Origin: Lactuca virosa
Lineage: Eukaryota > Streptophyta > Magnoliopsida > Asterales > Asteraceae
NCBI GenBank assembly: GCA_928212115.1
Contig: CAKMRJ010005634.1
Location: 122,460,602 to 122,524,601 of the forward strand
DNA: 64,000 bases
Direction: 5' to 3'
Numbering within the stretch: the stretch's first letter is position 1; every line of letters begins with the position of its first letter. Under the pieces are notes generated by a model. It was not told the DNA's origin and searched no databases. It worked only from the letters and a program-made list of their open reading frames with translations. The translations under genes and the position numbers were made by a program. Positions 22,039 through 33,240 of the stretch are shown one piece after another.

Positions 22039-23537
22039 CTGAAAGGAAAGAAAGACAAGTTTCATTAGATTAGGAATCCTTAATAATTCACCCAAATGAA
22101 ATATTAAGGCTAGGATCCGACAAACTATTTATAGTTGGAAGAGGGATGCCGTAATCCATACTATAAAATATTTGAAGGTAGGTAAATGACGATTTACCAA
22201 TTTCCACCATAAGAACGAAATATTTTATTATTAGGTTTTATTGGTTTTGAAACTCCTAGATCTTTTGAGATACATTGAACTTTTCAATGGCATGTTTGAA
22301 TCTCGATTGTGCCCTCTCAAGTTTGTGACTGGGATGCCGAGGATCACAAACAAGGTGTGAATAACCATACAAATTGACTTGGTACCCTCAACAATATTAC
22401 CTAATCGATGTGCCGGTTAACCACACATGCTCCACCGATCTATAATAAGGTCAAGTTACCCTTTGCCACTCTTACTAGTCCATGTTAGTGTGTCGGTTAA
22501 CCACACACGCTCCACTAACGACTTGGTAAGGTACAAAGTGTAATTTTATGGGCTAGCACCAATTTCACATTTTCCTAAAGTAACTAAGATTGGGAATTTA
22601 TAATGTATAGTTACTTTATAATTCATTATACTTTTAACGAGTATTTAAAGTCGTATCCTACCCGTTCGGCTAACGACCCTCCACCGATCAAGGAAGCGGT
22701 GGGTGAGAGTGGACACCCATTAAGTCACCATTTTATAGGCAACAACCTTATACCCCCTTATAGACCGGCTTCGTGAATGAGGCCTACTAACGGTAAGAAT
22801 GACATATTCTTATACATATCTATATAATAAAATTATAATAATAGTATAAGTGTTGATTTTTAAACTTTTTAAAAATCTAAGGTTTAATTTGGAATTAAAG
22901 TATTAAAGTGTAAGACTTTTCAAATTCCAAAACTTGAGGGCAAGATTTGAAACTATTCCAAGTCTCTTCAATTTGTAACTTATGAGTTTTAATGGTTCAT
23001 AAAAATGAAGACTCTTCATTTTATGAAACCTCTTTAGTTCTTTAATCATAATTAAAAGAAGTGACTCTTGGTTATCCATAACTTGAGGACAAGTTATGGA
23101 CACCATCATAGCCATTAAGATCATGAATTAAACACACATGGAGGTTACATATAATTCCTATGATCTTCTAAAAACTCATAAGAACACAAATTCATGTCAA
23201 GCGATTTCAAGAAATCATATAAACATATACAATACTTGAAAATTGATAAAACTCATGTAAAATGGGTTAACATAATCATTATCATTTTGAAAAACAGATT
23301 TTACAAGTCCAAAACAGATTGGGATAATGATCTTAATCCATTTCCAGCAACAAAACTCGAAAAAAACTGCCCAGCACGCTCCTACTCGCGGAGTGCATTA
23401 TTCTACTCGGCGAGTAGAATGAATTTGTTCATGGACTCGGCGAGTCCTCCCCATGGACTCGACGAGTCCAGTCGTCAGAGTGCAGAATTTTCGATTTTTA
23501 AGCAGTTTTGCATCAAGTATACAGAAAACAATCCTAG
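22039..23537 (-). other. Copia E untranslated leader
   Basis: About 1.5 kb without a supported gene. It shares with copia A the paired GGTTAACCACACA words (near 22410 and 22495) and the block at about 22648-22800 with the CCACCG/CGGTGG stem. CG-centred dyads lie close to the primer site (23389-23471). Confidence 0.85.
23389..23471. repeat. ACTCGGCGAGT-type dyad array in the copia E leader
   Basis: CTACTCGCGGAGT, CTACTCGGCGAGTAG, GGACTCGGCGAGTCC and GGACTCGACGAGTCC occur in about 80 bases, 70-150 bases from the primer site, the same place as the array of copia A. Confidence 0.93.
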
Positions 23538-23549
23538 TCTCTGATACCA
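23538..23549 (-). promoter_or_regulatory. Primer binding site of copia E
   Basis: Minus strand TGGTATCAGAGA, one base after the LTR end CATCA; matches initiator-Met tRNA. Confidence 0.92.
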
Positions 23550-23550
23550 C

Positions 23551-24327
23551 TGATGGGTTTTTGAGCATTCTAACACTTCCTAAGTGTACATGCAACCCTA
23601 ATATCCTTGAATCTATGTTTTCTCTATATACATGCAAATTTCTTTTTCAAGGTTATTTCCTAACTAGCATGGCATGGGGATTACATAAAACATAAAAACT
23701 AGTAGAAATACATACCTTGTTGTTGCTTGGATTCCTTCAAGACTTTGTGAGCCTAGCACCCCAAATGTTGTGCCTCAAATGCTTCACACAACACCACAAG
23801 ACTTGGAATAACTTGAGAGAATACTTCTAGCACTCAAAATCGGTTATGCCCTCTCTAGTAACACTAGGTCATGATTTTGCTAGCCATAGGGTTCCTTTTA
23901 TAGTGTTGTCACAATTAGGGTTTACACATGAATGCCCTTAATTGTCATGACTCTTGATTTCTCATGACCCATGGGTTTGTAACTCCCATGTACTATCCAT
24001 GGAGCTCCATATGGTTATAACCAAACCCATAAACCATGGATCATTAATCCACCATAAAAGAATTGATGATTGTCATAATCAACCCTATATATTTAATTAG
24101 TCTCACTTTGATCACCAAATTAATACTAGATTAATACTTGATCAATACTAATTAAATAATACTATTATTAATATATTAGAACTTATAATATATTAATAAT
24201 CATAAGTGCCTTATTCTCTCATCTAGTCTATCCAATTATTGCAATGCCATGCAACCCAAATGGACCATGTCGGGTCGGGTCAAGTACATACCAAATAAAG
24301 TTATGGACTTAGACACTATATCCAACA
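23551..24327 (-). repeat. Copia E 5' LTR
   Basis: 777 bp, the same length as the 3' LTR. The TATA candidate (minus TATAAAAGG) is at 23894-23902; this copy would drive transcription of E. Confidence 0.97.
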
Positions 24328-24662
24328 ATCATGCCATTGTGGCTCTAACAACCTCCTGATCTAACTGATCGGGTCCATACATCGAATCCTGTCATCATCA
24401 AATCCAAGGCTAAAAGTGATTGCCACCTAACCGATGGTAGCCTTATATCACAAGCAATCTTATACAGTCCATTGCTTTCATGATCCCATAACTGTAGTGG
24501 CGCTACTACAGTCTCATCACTGGCTCAAACAGATCTAATCCATCTGGGTAACACCGAAATCCAATCTGTGGATTTCCATATCCTCACTGCTGCACCCGAA
24601 CTGGTGGGTACTATTGTTCCTTCCGCGTTCTAACAACACGCTCATGCCATCTACCAACCTAG

Positions 24663-24997
24663 TGAAAGCTACGGCTACACCCGCAGTCTCACGACACTCT
24701 ATCACTATCTGACCACTAGTGAATGCTACAGCTACCCCCGTAGTCTTACAACACTTCCCATGCTAACTAACCACTGGTGAATGCTACGGCTACCCCCACA
24801 GTCTTACAACACTTCTCATACTAACTGATCGCTAGTGAATGCTACGGCTAACCCCGTAGTCTTACAACACTTTCCATACTATCTGACTGCTAGTGAATGC
24901 TACGGCTACCCCCGTAGTCTTACAACACTTTCCAAACTATCTGACTGCTATTGAATGCTACGGCTACCCCCGTAGTCTTACAACACTTTCCACACTG
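24663..24997. repeat. 58-bp minisatellite inside gypsy D
   Basis: Nearly six units with TGAATGCTACGGCTACCCCC at their start. Unit starts are 24663, 24720, 24778, 24836, 24894 and 24952, so the period is 57-58. It overlaps the end of the RT-RNase H fragment. Confidence 0.95.
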
Positions 24998-25498
24998 CGT
25001 CGAACGCACACTCGACCTAACACACAACTGAACTTGAGTCCTAACCGGAACTCTAACCTGGTTCCCGAAACCTGCTATCACGTGACCCCATTGTATCAGT
25101 ACCGTACCCATGCTCATGATCAAAGCGTCACAGTAAACCACGAAATCATCTACTCCCTCTGGCAGGGTGAGAATCGGTGCCTCGCACAACCGCTGTCTGA
25201 GAGTCTCGAAGGCTGCTTGCTGCTCAGGCCCCCAACAAAAGGACACCGACTTCTTGGTCAGTCGGGTCAAAGGAACCTCAATCTCGGAGAAATCCCGTAT
25301 AAATCTCCAGTAATATCCCGCTAAACCCGGGAAGCTCTGAATCTCAGTTGGAGATCTCGGAATCTCCCACTGCATCGCGGCCTCTATCTTGGCTGGATCG
25401 ACCAGAATACCCTTCTGGTTGACAAGGTGCCCAAGAGATTGCACCTTGCGCAACCAAAACTCACAGTTGGAGAACTTTATAAAAAGTCTCTCCCCCAC
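24920..25498 (-). pseudogene. pol: Gypsy D reverse transcriptase-RNase H fragment
   Basis: A 192-codon frame covers the C-terminal RT (FSNCEFWLRKVQSLGHLVNQKGI, then DPAKIEA) and the connection (SFPGLAGYYWRFIRDFSEIEVPLT), and enters RNase H (ADVDDFVVYCDA-like: LPEGVDDFVVYCDA). It has strong resemblance to gypsy chromoviruses. The YVDD catalytic part of RT, protease, gag and integrase are not seen. The fragment begins abruptly, right beside a polypurine-tract-like sequence, and its C-terminus runs into the 58-bp minisatellite. The catalytic RNase H acidic residue is present as the D of YCDA. It is not functional by itself. Confidence 0.88.
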
Positions 25499-25506
25499 TT
25501 AGATTC
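25491..25506 (-). other. Internal polypurine-tract-like sequence
   Basis: Minus strand TCTAAGTGGGGGAGAGA nearly repeats the true tract of D (15683-15696), but lies inside the element directly upstream of the RT fragment. Confidence 0.7.
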
Positions 25507-27465
25507 GACTAAGTCTTCACGGCATGCGAGAATTGAAGGATTCCCAATCCGTCTCGCTTTCTAATATCCCACTGATGACGACCTGTGCTTACCAATGCTA
25601 GCGTTTAATCACTGATTAAACCTTAAGATCGCCCATCCTCTGAAATCTTGAAGAGTACTCTTGAAATATGGTCCATTCTGACACCTCAATCCATCTCCCA
25701 TGCTGTCAATTGAAGGTCTCAATCTTTACTCTGGCTGACGAATCCTCGTTCCTACTTCCAATCTTGCAATACCACTGAATTCTAACCGAACACAGCCCAT
25801 GCGAAAATACAATTCTCTTGAACATGCGATGACCAACCACTTATGCATCTAACACCCGCGACTGACACTACCCTTTTCCTGCTACCAATCCTTTCCTAGC
25901 AACAGTAGTCCTTGAACTCCAAAGTTCTTCCATAGACAATTACCGACCACACCTGGACAATGATAGAACCCATGAATGCTGACTTCACTGGAGAACTATC
26001 ACCCCAATCCTGACAGAGTATCCTCTAAATAATACTCCTGCATAGATCTCGACAAAGATCCGAAATGATGACGGTACGCACGGAACCCACTCTGCAAGAT
26101 GCGTCCCTCAGTGGATTCATCAAGGACCTATCGGCATGCAGGATGGCATATATGATCCTTGATAACCCAAACACTACCAGAAAACCGACCCGAGATCTGA
26201 CTTATCCAAACTCACTCACAATTCCAAAGCGATACGTATTCCCAACATCCATCTAGTAGCAGTAAAAGATGACATACCTGCAACATCTGGAGGAATACTA
26301 GTCACCTCCAACTAACATGATCAACCCTGCCACACCTGTAGCAGCCTAAACCCTTGGAGTGATAAACTCCCTCGTGTACTTCCTCATACGCGTTGCACTG
26401 ACTCAGGCCTGCTGGCCTTTCACCCGATGATCAGAAGTCATGGGTCTCTTCCCGAGATCCTCTACTATACGCACCTGGCACAAACCTTCTCTTTCCAGGG
26501 TGCTCCAAATCGACACAGTATCTGCAACTTCATGGAAATCATATCCTTCAGGTCTGACACCCTGTCACGCTCACTAGTTTGCTTGCCAATGGCAAAGCTG
26601 CAACAACTGGAACATCCTCTGTCCCCAAACTGGGTCACAAACTCTTCCCTGAAGCTTTTTAGATTCTCCAAGACTCCCACTGATTCGAGTATGGATCCTG
26701 TGCTTTCAGTAGTACGGGCCCAATACTACCTTCCACACCTATCCATACTTTCCTCAGTAATCCTCCCGAATCCTCCAAGTCACTTCCTCAAACTGGTACC
26801 CTGAATGCTCGCTAACAGCGCAACCGAACCCACTAAAGCACTCTCTAGGCTTTCCTAGGTTCCCGTACTCACCCAGTCCTCAGCTGCTGAAGGACTTCCC
26901 ACTAATGTCAACTAGCTACCTCATGAATATAGCCACTCGCGATTTAGCATATTCACTTAGTAGCTAGCTTACATTACTAAGAGTCCCTCGAAGCACAAAG
27001 CAAGCAGCATTCAGACAATGGGAAATCTAACCAACACATTCCAATCAAATCAGTTTATCCTCCTATCAGGAATCTATACTAGCATGTAACTCCAAAGGCT
27101 CATACAATCAGGCATAACCTAAACAGGCTATCCTATCACTGACTGATCAGTACTATCATGTAATTCAGCAAGCACATACAGCAGGCATATAAGGCATCTT
27201 CCTAGATCCTTAGCCCTAGTCTAGCATGCAGTTCTCATAATCATATCATATCATAACACAACATGTATGGGTATCTTGGGGAAAACTTACTTGAGCTCGG
27301 CTGATTGCACGCATCACACACCATGTTCTTTTCAAAGTTCTTTTCTCCGTCCAAATTCTTTTCAAATTCTTTTTATAAAATGATTTTCTTTTGACAATTT
27401 TCATACCAAGCCCTCAGTTTAAGTCCAGACACACCCGAGAGTGTGCCCGAATCCCTCAAACCAAG
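25507..27465 (-). other. Gypsy D 5' internal region, mainly non-coding
   Basis: From the primer site inward there is a typical long gypsy leader with CTCAAGTAAG (a splice-donor-like word) near 27290. A minus frame at 26465-26680 (71 codons) reads LENLKSFREEFVTQFGDRGCSSCC...KVCARCV, with charged helix and clustered cysteines. I do not recognise it. The overlapping plus frame at 26427-26804 is equally unsupported. No gag or protease motif is seen. Confidence 0.6.
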
Positions 27466-27478
27466 GCTCTGATACCAA
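27466..27478 (-). promoter_or_regulatory. Primer binding site of gypsy D
   Basis: Minus strand TGGTATCAGAGCC, two bases from the LTR end; 13 matching bases to initiator-Met tRNA. Confidence 0.92.
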
Positions 27479-27480
27479 CT

Positions 27481-30400
27481 TGTAACATCCCAAAATTCAA
27501 GACCAAAAATTTCGTTTTAATTAAGTTTTTATAAAACCAAGAGTATAAGGAAACATCCAATGTGTCAATAATCAAAACATGTTATCATAAAACTATATCA
27601 GAGTGTAATCCCAAGGATCTCATGTGCGGAAGATATAGTGTGATGCGCTGCGATCAAGCCGGCTCCTTTCCTTTGAAAACGAGTACCTGAAACCAAAACT
27701 GTAAACCGTAAGCACAAAGCTTAGTGAGTTCCCCCATCATACCACATACCACATAATACCATCAGTATCTTTCAACCGGTATCCGACATCGGTATCTTTC
27801 AACCGGTATCCGCCATCGGTATCTTTCAACCGGTAACCGGGGACTATTTCACCCCCTACCACTATCATATAATAATATGTCATCAACATACTGATCACGT
27901 ACTAACATCATAAACATGCTGATCACATACTAACATATCATAAACATGTTGATCACATACTAACATATCATCAACATGCTGATCACATACTAACATATCA
28001 TAAACAGAAAGATAAGCATTGCATGGGTTCTGTATACCCCTTCGGTATCTTTCAACCGGTAACTGCCATCGGCATCTTTCAACCGGTATCTGTCATCGGT
28101 ATCTTTCAACCGGTATCCACCATCGGTATCTTTCAACCGGTAACCGGGGACTATTTCACCCCTACCACTATCATATAATAACATTATATAATCATACAAT
28201 CAGGCATATCTGGGGTACTGACCTACCCTTCGATCCTAACGACCGAGTCAGGGAAGAATTACTCCCTGCTACTACCACTGACACACATAGCATATCACAT
28301 AAGCATATCACATAAGCATATCTCATGAGCATATCACATAAGCATACCAAGATAATTATCACAAAGACAATTATCTAGCAACTACCCCTGTTGGTGGGCC
28401 GGCATTATGGCCTTAGACCCACCCCTACTGGAAGGTAACTCACCTCGCACTGCTGAAGTCCCGTAGACTCAACTCGACACTGCTGAGGTCCCGCAGACTC
28501 AACCCCAGCTGCTGGAGGACAGATTCTCGATCTGTCAATATCAAAACATTACCCAATTAATAATTGGGTTCCACTACATAACCATAAGTACGTGCTTTGG
28601 GTAATTACTACATTACCCCTAGCTTGGCTTATTCAAGCCCAAGGCCCAATTCATAGGCCCAAAGTCGACTAGGACTCAAAGCCCAACATATGGCCCAATT
28701 TTCCAAATTAGGCCCAAACCTATATAAGGTCTTACCAAGGCCCAACCAAAAGTCCAGTCCAACATTTGAACTTCTAATGGCCCAATATCATATAATCCTT
28801 AAGGCCCAACTATGGCCCATCTATGGCCTAATTTTCTAAATTGGGCCCAACTCCTCATATGGACCTTACCCTAAAGCCCATTAATCATTCTATCCCATTT
28901 GTCTGATCTTGGATGGCCCATTAATAACCCAATCATCAAGGCCCAATAAAAGGTCCAACAATACACCCAAGTGAAATTAGGGTTTTCACATAAAATGATG
29001 ATTAGGGTTAAGTCTTCTCACTTAACCCATTAAGGACCTAATCCATTAAGTCCATCACTCTTCTAAATAAATCATATGATGTGATTGAGCTTAACACACA
29101 AATCCATTCCAGTGGCCCAAATGTGGGTCCCGATAGGTCCAAGCCCATAAATCCAATATTAGGGTTTTCTAAACCCTAATTAGGGTTTCCAATCCTCATC
29201 TTAGCCCAATAGGCCCAATAGCTAGGTCCTTAAGCCCATTAGGTTTCCTAAGGTCAATTAGGGTCCATTAGACCCATTAGACACATGTTTGGGCTTTAAT
29301 GTCAATTAGGGCTTCATTAGGCCAATAGGGTTTCACTAAGCCCATTAAGGCTTCTTTGGGCCCATTAGGGTTTACAAGGCCCATTAGGGTTTTAGTCCCT
29401 TGTCCAAACATCCAAACCAAATCACAACATCAATGAGGCACACCGCCACCCGACACGGCGGCTAGGGGCGGCAGGAGGCGGCAGCCACCACCTCACGATG
29501 TTGGTCTCGAGTTTCTTTCTCATTATTCCATTTTCTTTTGTTACAATTTACAATGGAAATACCAAAAGAAACACACACACTAACTAACACACACAGCCAC
29601 CTAATGGTGGCCGGCGGTGGCGCATGGCGGCAGCCACCACCCTATGGTGGTGGTGATGCCGTTTCCGAGAACTTCAGCCATATACACACACACTCACCAA
29701 TGGAAACACGCACATCTTCACTTCTTTGCTTGGGAAGGGAAGCCAACCACCCATTTGGCGCCATAAGGTGGCGGCAGTGGTGATTTCTACGATGACAGCC
29801 ACCACCTCTTGGTGGTGGCGGTGGTTCCTTTTGTTTCCCAGTCAAGCAACAACACCCCACAGCAACCTTGCTCGGACTTCCGGATGCAACCACCACTTGG
29901 TGGTGCATAACAACGGCAGCAACGACTCAAATGAGGAAGAACAACAACGCTACAACGGCGCTTACAACGGATGGAGCAGCGACCCACGACACCATAGTCC
30001 TCCGGGATGGCAACCGGTGATCAGAGTAACAGAAACAAGCCCTCCGGTGGCGGCAGCAACAGTGAAACAGTGGTGGGCGGCGTCTCCGGCTCTGACGTCA
30101 ACTGCTATGGCGGTTGCTCCCATCTCATGCCGATCCTTAATGTTTCTGGTGGCGAGAACTGCCCTGATGGTGTTAGGTGGTCGGAAAAAGCGAACAAGGT
30201 GAATGGTAGCGGCGCCGGAGACGAAGAGATGAGGGGTGGCGGCTGGAGATCTCTGATGATAGCGGCTACACCCTTCTCGTTAGGGTTAGGGTTCCTTAAC
30301 CCTTTATACCCGACTCCACTTATAAATTTGCCATAATTGCAAGATAGGTCCCTCCCATCCGATTTCCTTTCAATTCAAGTCAAATATTTTCCCTTTCTAC

Positions 30401-30708
30401 CCTAACCTCGAAAATCCTTTTCAAATCCAACCCATGAATTACTAAACAGCCCCTAATATCGCAATTATGACATATTCAACCCCTCCACCTCTTTTCCTTT
30501 TTAATTTAAATCCAATTAATTACCACGGGGTCCCTGTCTTCATATATATTTATAAAATGAGTCCCGAACTCACACTTTTAACCCCCGGCTTCTAAAAATG
30601 TGCCAATTAACTCCTCGAACCCAACACCCTGCATATATAATTATTTATTTTAGGCTACCATTTGTTCATTAATTTATTTATTTAACTAATAAATAAACGG
30701 GTGTTACA
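27481..30708 (-). repeat. Gypsy D 5' LTR
   Basis: 3,228 bp, the partner of 12467-15682, with the same minisatellites (27771-27840 and 28040-28145), site II cluster and TATA box (28719-28729). Several differences are C-to-T or G-to-A changes at CG sites, as expected of methylated DNA. Confidence 0.96.
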
Positions 30709-30713
30709 CAATA

Positions 30714-31609
30714 TGTTTTGCTTATGGCTATGATGTGGTTGCTTTTGTTTAAAGCTTACTTGCTCTATTCCCAGATAGTTTATGTTAGCCATTAATATAG
30801 TTTCTTCTCAAAGGTTATTGTTGACCTATGAGGTGCATCTATTCATGGTTTTTTTTCCTAAGGGGATTTCTTTCCAGAGGCCAATAATACAGTTTCTTCT
30901 CATAAGATGTTAAGACTCGAAGGATTCTTCCTTTTGACAGGTGAAAGTTATTTGGTTTAATGAACTTAGTTGCCTTACTAGGTTGGCTTAAACTGTGATT
31001 TTAGGATTTATACATAACCAGAGTTTTATGGGTTTCGCTGAGAGCTCACGCTCGTGAGCATGGGGTTCGTCCTTTTTTCGAGTCATTGGCCTATGTTTTA
31101 AGGCTAAGGCCTTGGCTAGCCTTTTTTACCGACCTTGATTGGTGAACGTTTATTAGGGTACTCTTTTTTAGGAAAACTTTGTTGGTTACCCTTTAAGACT
31201 TTGTTCTAGGTCTTGGGTCGGTGATAGTCGCACTCTGGCCCTTCTCATCTTAGTTAAGCCGAGATTGTCACCTCGAGGCGTTTGGGACTTAGGTATTATT
31301 TTTATATCAAGGGAAATGTTATGAGCCTTTAAAGCCTTAGTTCATGGCATGGGCTAAGATAATAGTCCTTTAAGTTAGGTTGACATGTTTTAGGGAAATG
31401 TTATGAGCCTTTAAAGCCTATTGGTTGCAGCCTTATATCAATTTCGCTCAAGTGACGTGGATGATCAGTCCTTGTTATCACTTTGTAAATGTTCACAACC
31501 TCTTATTGAAATGATATCAAGCTTGAATATTAATAAACATGTAGATTGTTTTTGAAAGTAGTCAATTTACATCATTCTATTGATAATGCTTTGGAGATAT
31601 CAATATTGT
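30714..31609 (-). other. Element C region between integrase and the antisense ORF
   Basis: No coding signal is seen. It contains two near-copies of GGGAAATGTTATGAGCCTTT (near 31311 and 31393). Confidence 0.6.
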
Positions 31610-32608
31610 TTAATGAGCATAAAAACGACTAAGTTTTGTCACGAATATGGGCCTAAAGTGGTGCAAGTTATGCGCATTCTAGGTACGGGGGATGGGCCTC
31701 CCATCTTGTGCTTCCAGGACATAAGCTCCATTTTCATGTATCTCTACTATCCTGTACGAGCCTTCCCAGGTAACACTTAGCTTTCGTTGGGGTTGGGCAT
31801 GACTGGACTCGTTCTGCCTCAACAACAATTCTCCCACCTTAAAGTTTTTCAGTCACACATGCCTGTCGTAGTAATTCTCAGTGCGAGCTTTGTAGGCAGC
31901 TTGGCGGAGCTGGGCGGCTACGATTTTCTCTTCAACCATATCCACGTCTTGACGTCGTCCAGTTTCATTAGCTTTTGCTTCAAAGTTCGTCACTCATAGT
32001 GATCCGGCCAAAATCTTAGGTGGGAGAACTACCTTTGTGCCATATGTCAAGCTAAAGGGTGTTTCCTCGATGTTGGACCTTGAGGTCGTATGATACGATC
32101 AGAAGTATTGTGGACAATTCTACTTCCCAGGTCCCTTTAGACCTCATCAGGCACTTTTTAAGGTCATTGACGATGATCTTGTTTGACACCATGGTTTGGC
32201 TATTGGCTTGGGGGTGTGCCACTGAGGTGAACTGGTGATGGATCTATCTTTCTTCACACCATTCTTTGAAGGGAATTTCTTCGAATTGAGTGTCATTGTC
32301 GATGATTAGAACCCTTGGAGTTCCGATACCCGTAAGGATGTTTTTCCACATGAACTTTATCATCTGCCTTCCCATGGCGGTGGTCAGGGGCTCAGCCTCG
32401 ATCCACTTGATGAAATAATCAATAGCGACCAACAAGAATTTAGCTACACCAGGGGCAGTTAGGAATGGTCCAGTGACGTCTATGCCCTACTGATGAAAGG
32501 GTGAGGGACTACTGAGGCTGGAAAGCGGCATGGCAGGTTGGTTTTGAAAAGGAGCAAAAGCCTGTCACTCCAGGCATTTTTTTGGTGTGCATGGATTTCT
32601 TCCAAAAG
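31610..32608 (-). pseudogene. pol: Element C integrase, degenerate
   Basis: Minus frames give the catalytic core AIDYFIKWIEAEPL and GTPRVLIIDNDTQF near 32435-32290. Next come the alpha-helical VSNKIIVNDLKKCLM and WEVELSTILLI stretches near 32190-32100. The C-terminal part LLLRQNESSHAQPQRKLSVTWEGSYRIVEI...GAYVLEA lies near 31830-31690. Stops separate these blocks. It would join element DNA to the host chromosome. The order and motifs are those of Tat-type gypsy. Confidence 0.82.
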
Positions 32609-33240
32609 CTATTGTCCTTCGGAATTTGTTATGCAGTTTAGCCATGGTGCCAAGTATCCCCTTTTGTATAATTGTGTTTCCCTTACAGCGAACTGTGGTA
32701 CCATGATCTTGATCCATCTAGCCTCTGTGGGGTCATCTGGGAGCATCCGATATCGGAGATAGTCCATGAAGGGTTTGGTCCAATCTGGAACTGTCGTGAT
32801 GACATCAACTTGTTTATTGTCGATGCTTCTCTCTGGTAGAATCTCCAGTAAGACTTTCTTAGTCAAATGATTGAAAGATGTTGAGGCTAGTTTGCTAAGG
32901 GCATTGGCTCTCACATTTTCTCCCTGAGGTATCTGTTTGATTAAGAATCTTTTGAATAATTGTACCAATTCTCTCACTGCGTCCAGATACCTTTGCATTC
33001 TTTGATTCTTAGCCTCATATGTACCATTGACCTGGTTGGTGATGAGGAGGGAGTCACTGAGGGCTGCAAGGTGTTTCACTCTGACTTGTCGAGCTAGCCA
33101 AAAGCCTGCTAGAAATGCTTTGTACACGGCCTCATTGTTGGAGACCTGGAAGTTGAACTGCAGGGTATTTGTCATTTCATCACCGTTGGGGTTTTTGAGG
33201 ATTATACCTGACCCAACACCACCTTTCTTGCAGCATCGTC
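32609..33240 (-). pseudogene. pol: Element C second (archaeal-type) RNase H
   Basis: The 188-codon frame 33175-32609 includes QFNFQVSNNEAVYKAFLAGFWLAR, ALSDSLLITNQVNGTYEAK and PQGENVRANALSKLAST. These are hallmarks of the additional RNase H of Tat elements: a conserved E of NNEA, D of SDS and N near RANALSKLA. The first aspartate region (EWYIDDA, near 33240) is in a shifted frame. The enzyme removes RNA from RNA-DNA hybrids during reverse transcription. Confidence 0.8.

Larger units (their letters stand above)
16378..24327 (-). mobile_element. Ty1/copia element E, complete and young
   Basis: 7,950 bp with two 777-bp LTRs, TSD ATCAT at 16373-16377 and 24328-24332, primer site, leader, gag-pol, 3' untranslated region and polypurine tract all in order on the minus strand. 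Six substitutions and no indels are seen between the LTRs by eye, so it inserted after gypsy D. It is the least decayed element of the window but has four stop codons in gag-pol. Confidence 0.97.
12467..30708 (-). mobile_element. Ty3/gypsy element D with 3.2-kb LTRs, hosts copia E
   Basis: LTRs at 12467-15682 and 27481-30708, TSD CAATA on both sides. The primer site at 27466-27478 and the polypurine tract at 15683-15696 set the minus orientation. Without copia E (and its TSD) the internal region is only about 3.8 kb, mostly non-coding, with one RT-RNase H fragment. The LTR copies differ at about 2% over the first 330 bases by eye. The long LTRs, primer site and RT sequence suggest a chromovirus such as the Tekay/Del group (inference). 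It is a large non-autonomous derivative. Confidence 0.93.

Noticed and set aside
23538..23549. tRNA genes suggested by TGGTATCAGAG sequences at LTR edges
   Set aside because: Only 11-13 bases complementary to the 3' end of initiator-Met tRNA are present; these are primer sites, not tRNA genes.
24893..25324. 143-codon plus-strand ORF opposite the gypsy D RT fragment
   Set aside because: The minus frame has clear RT-RNase H motifs; the plus frame is its shadow and partly minisatellite.
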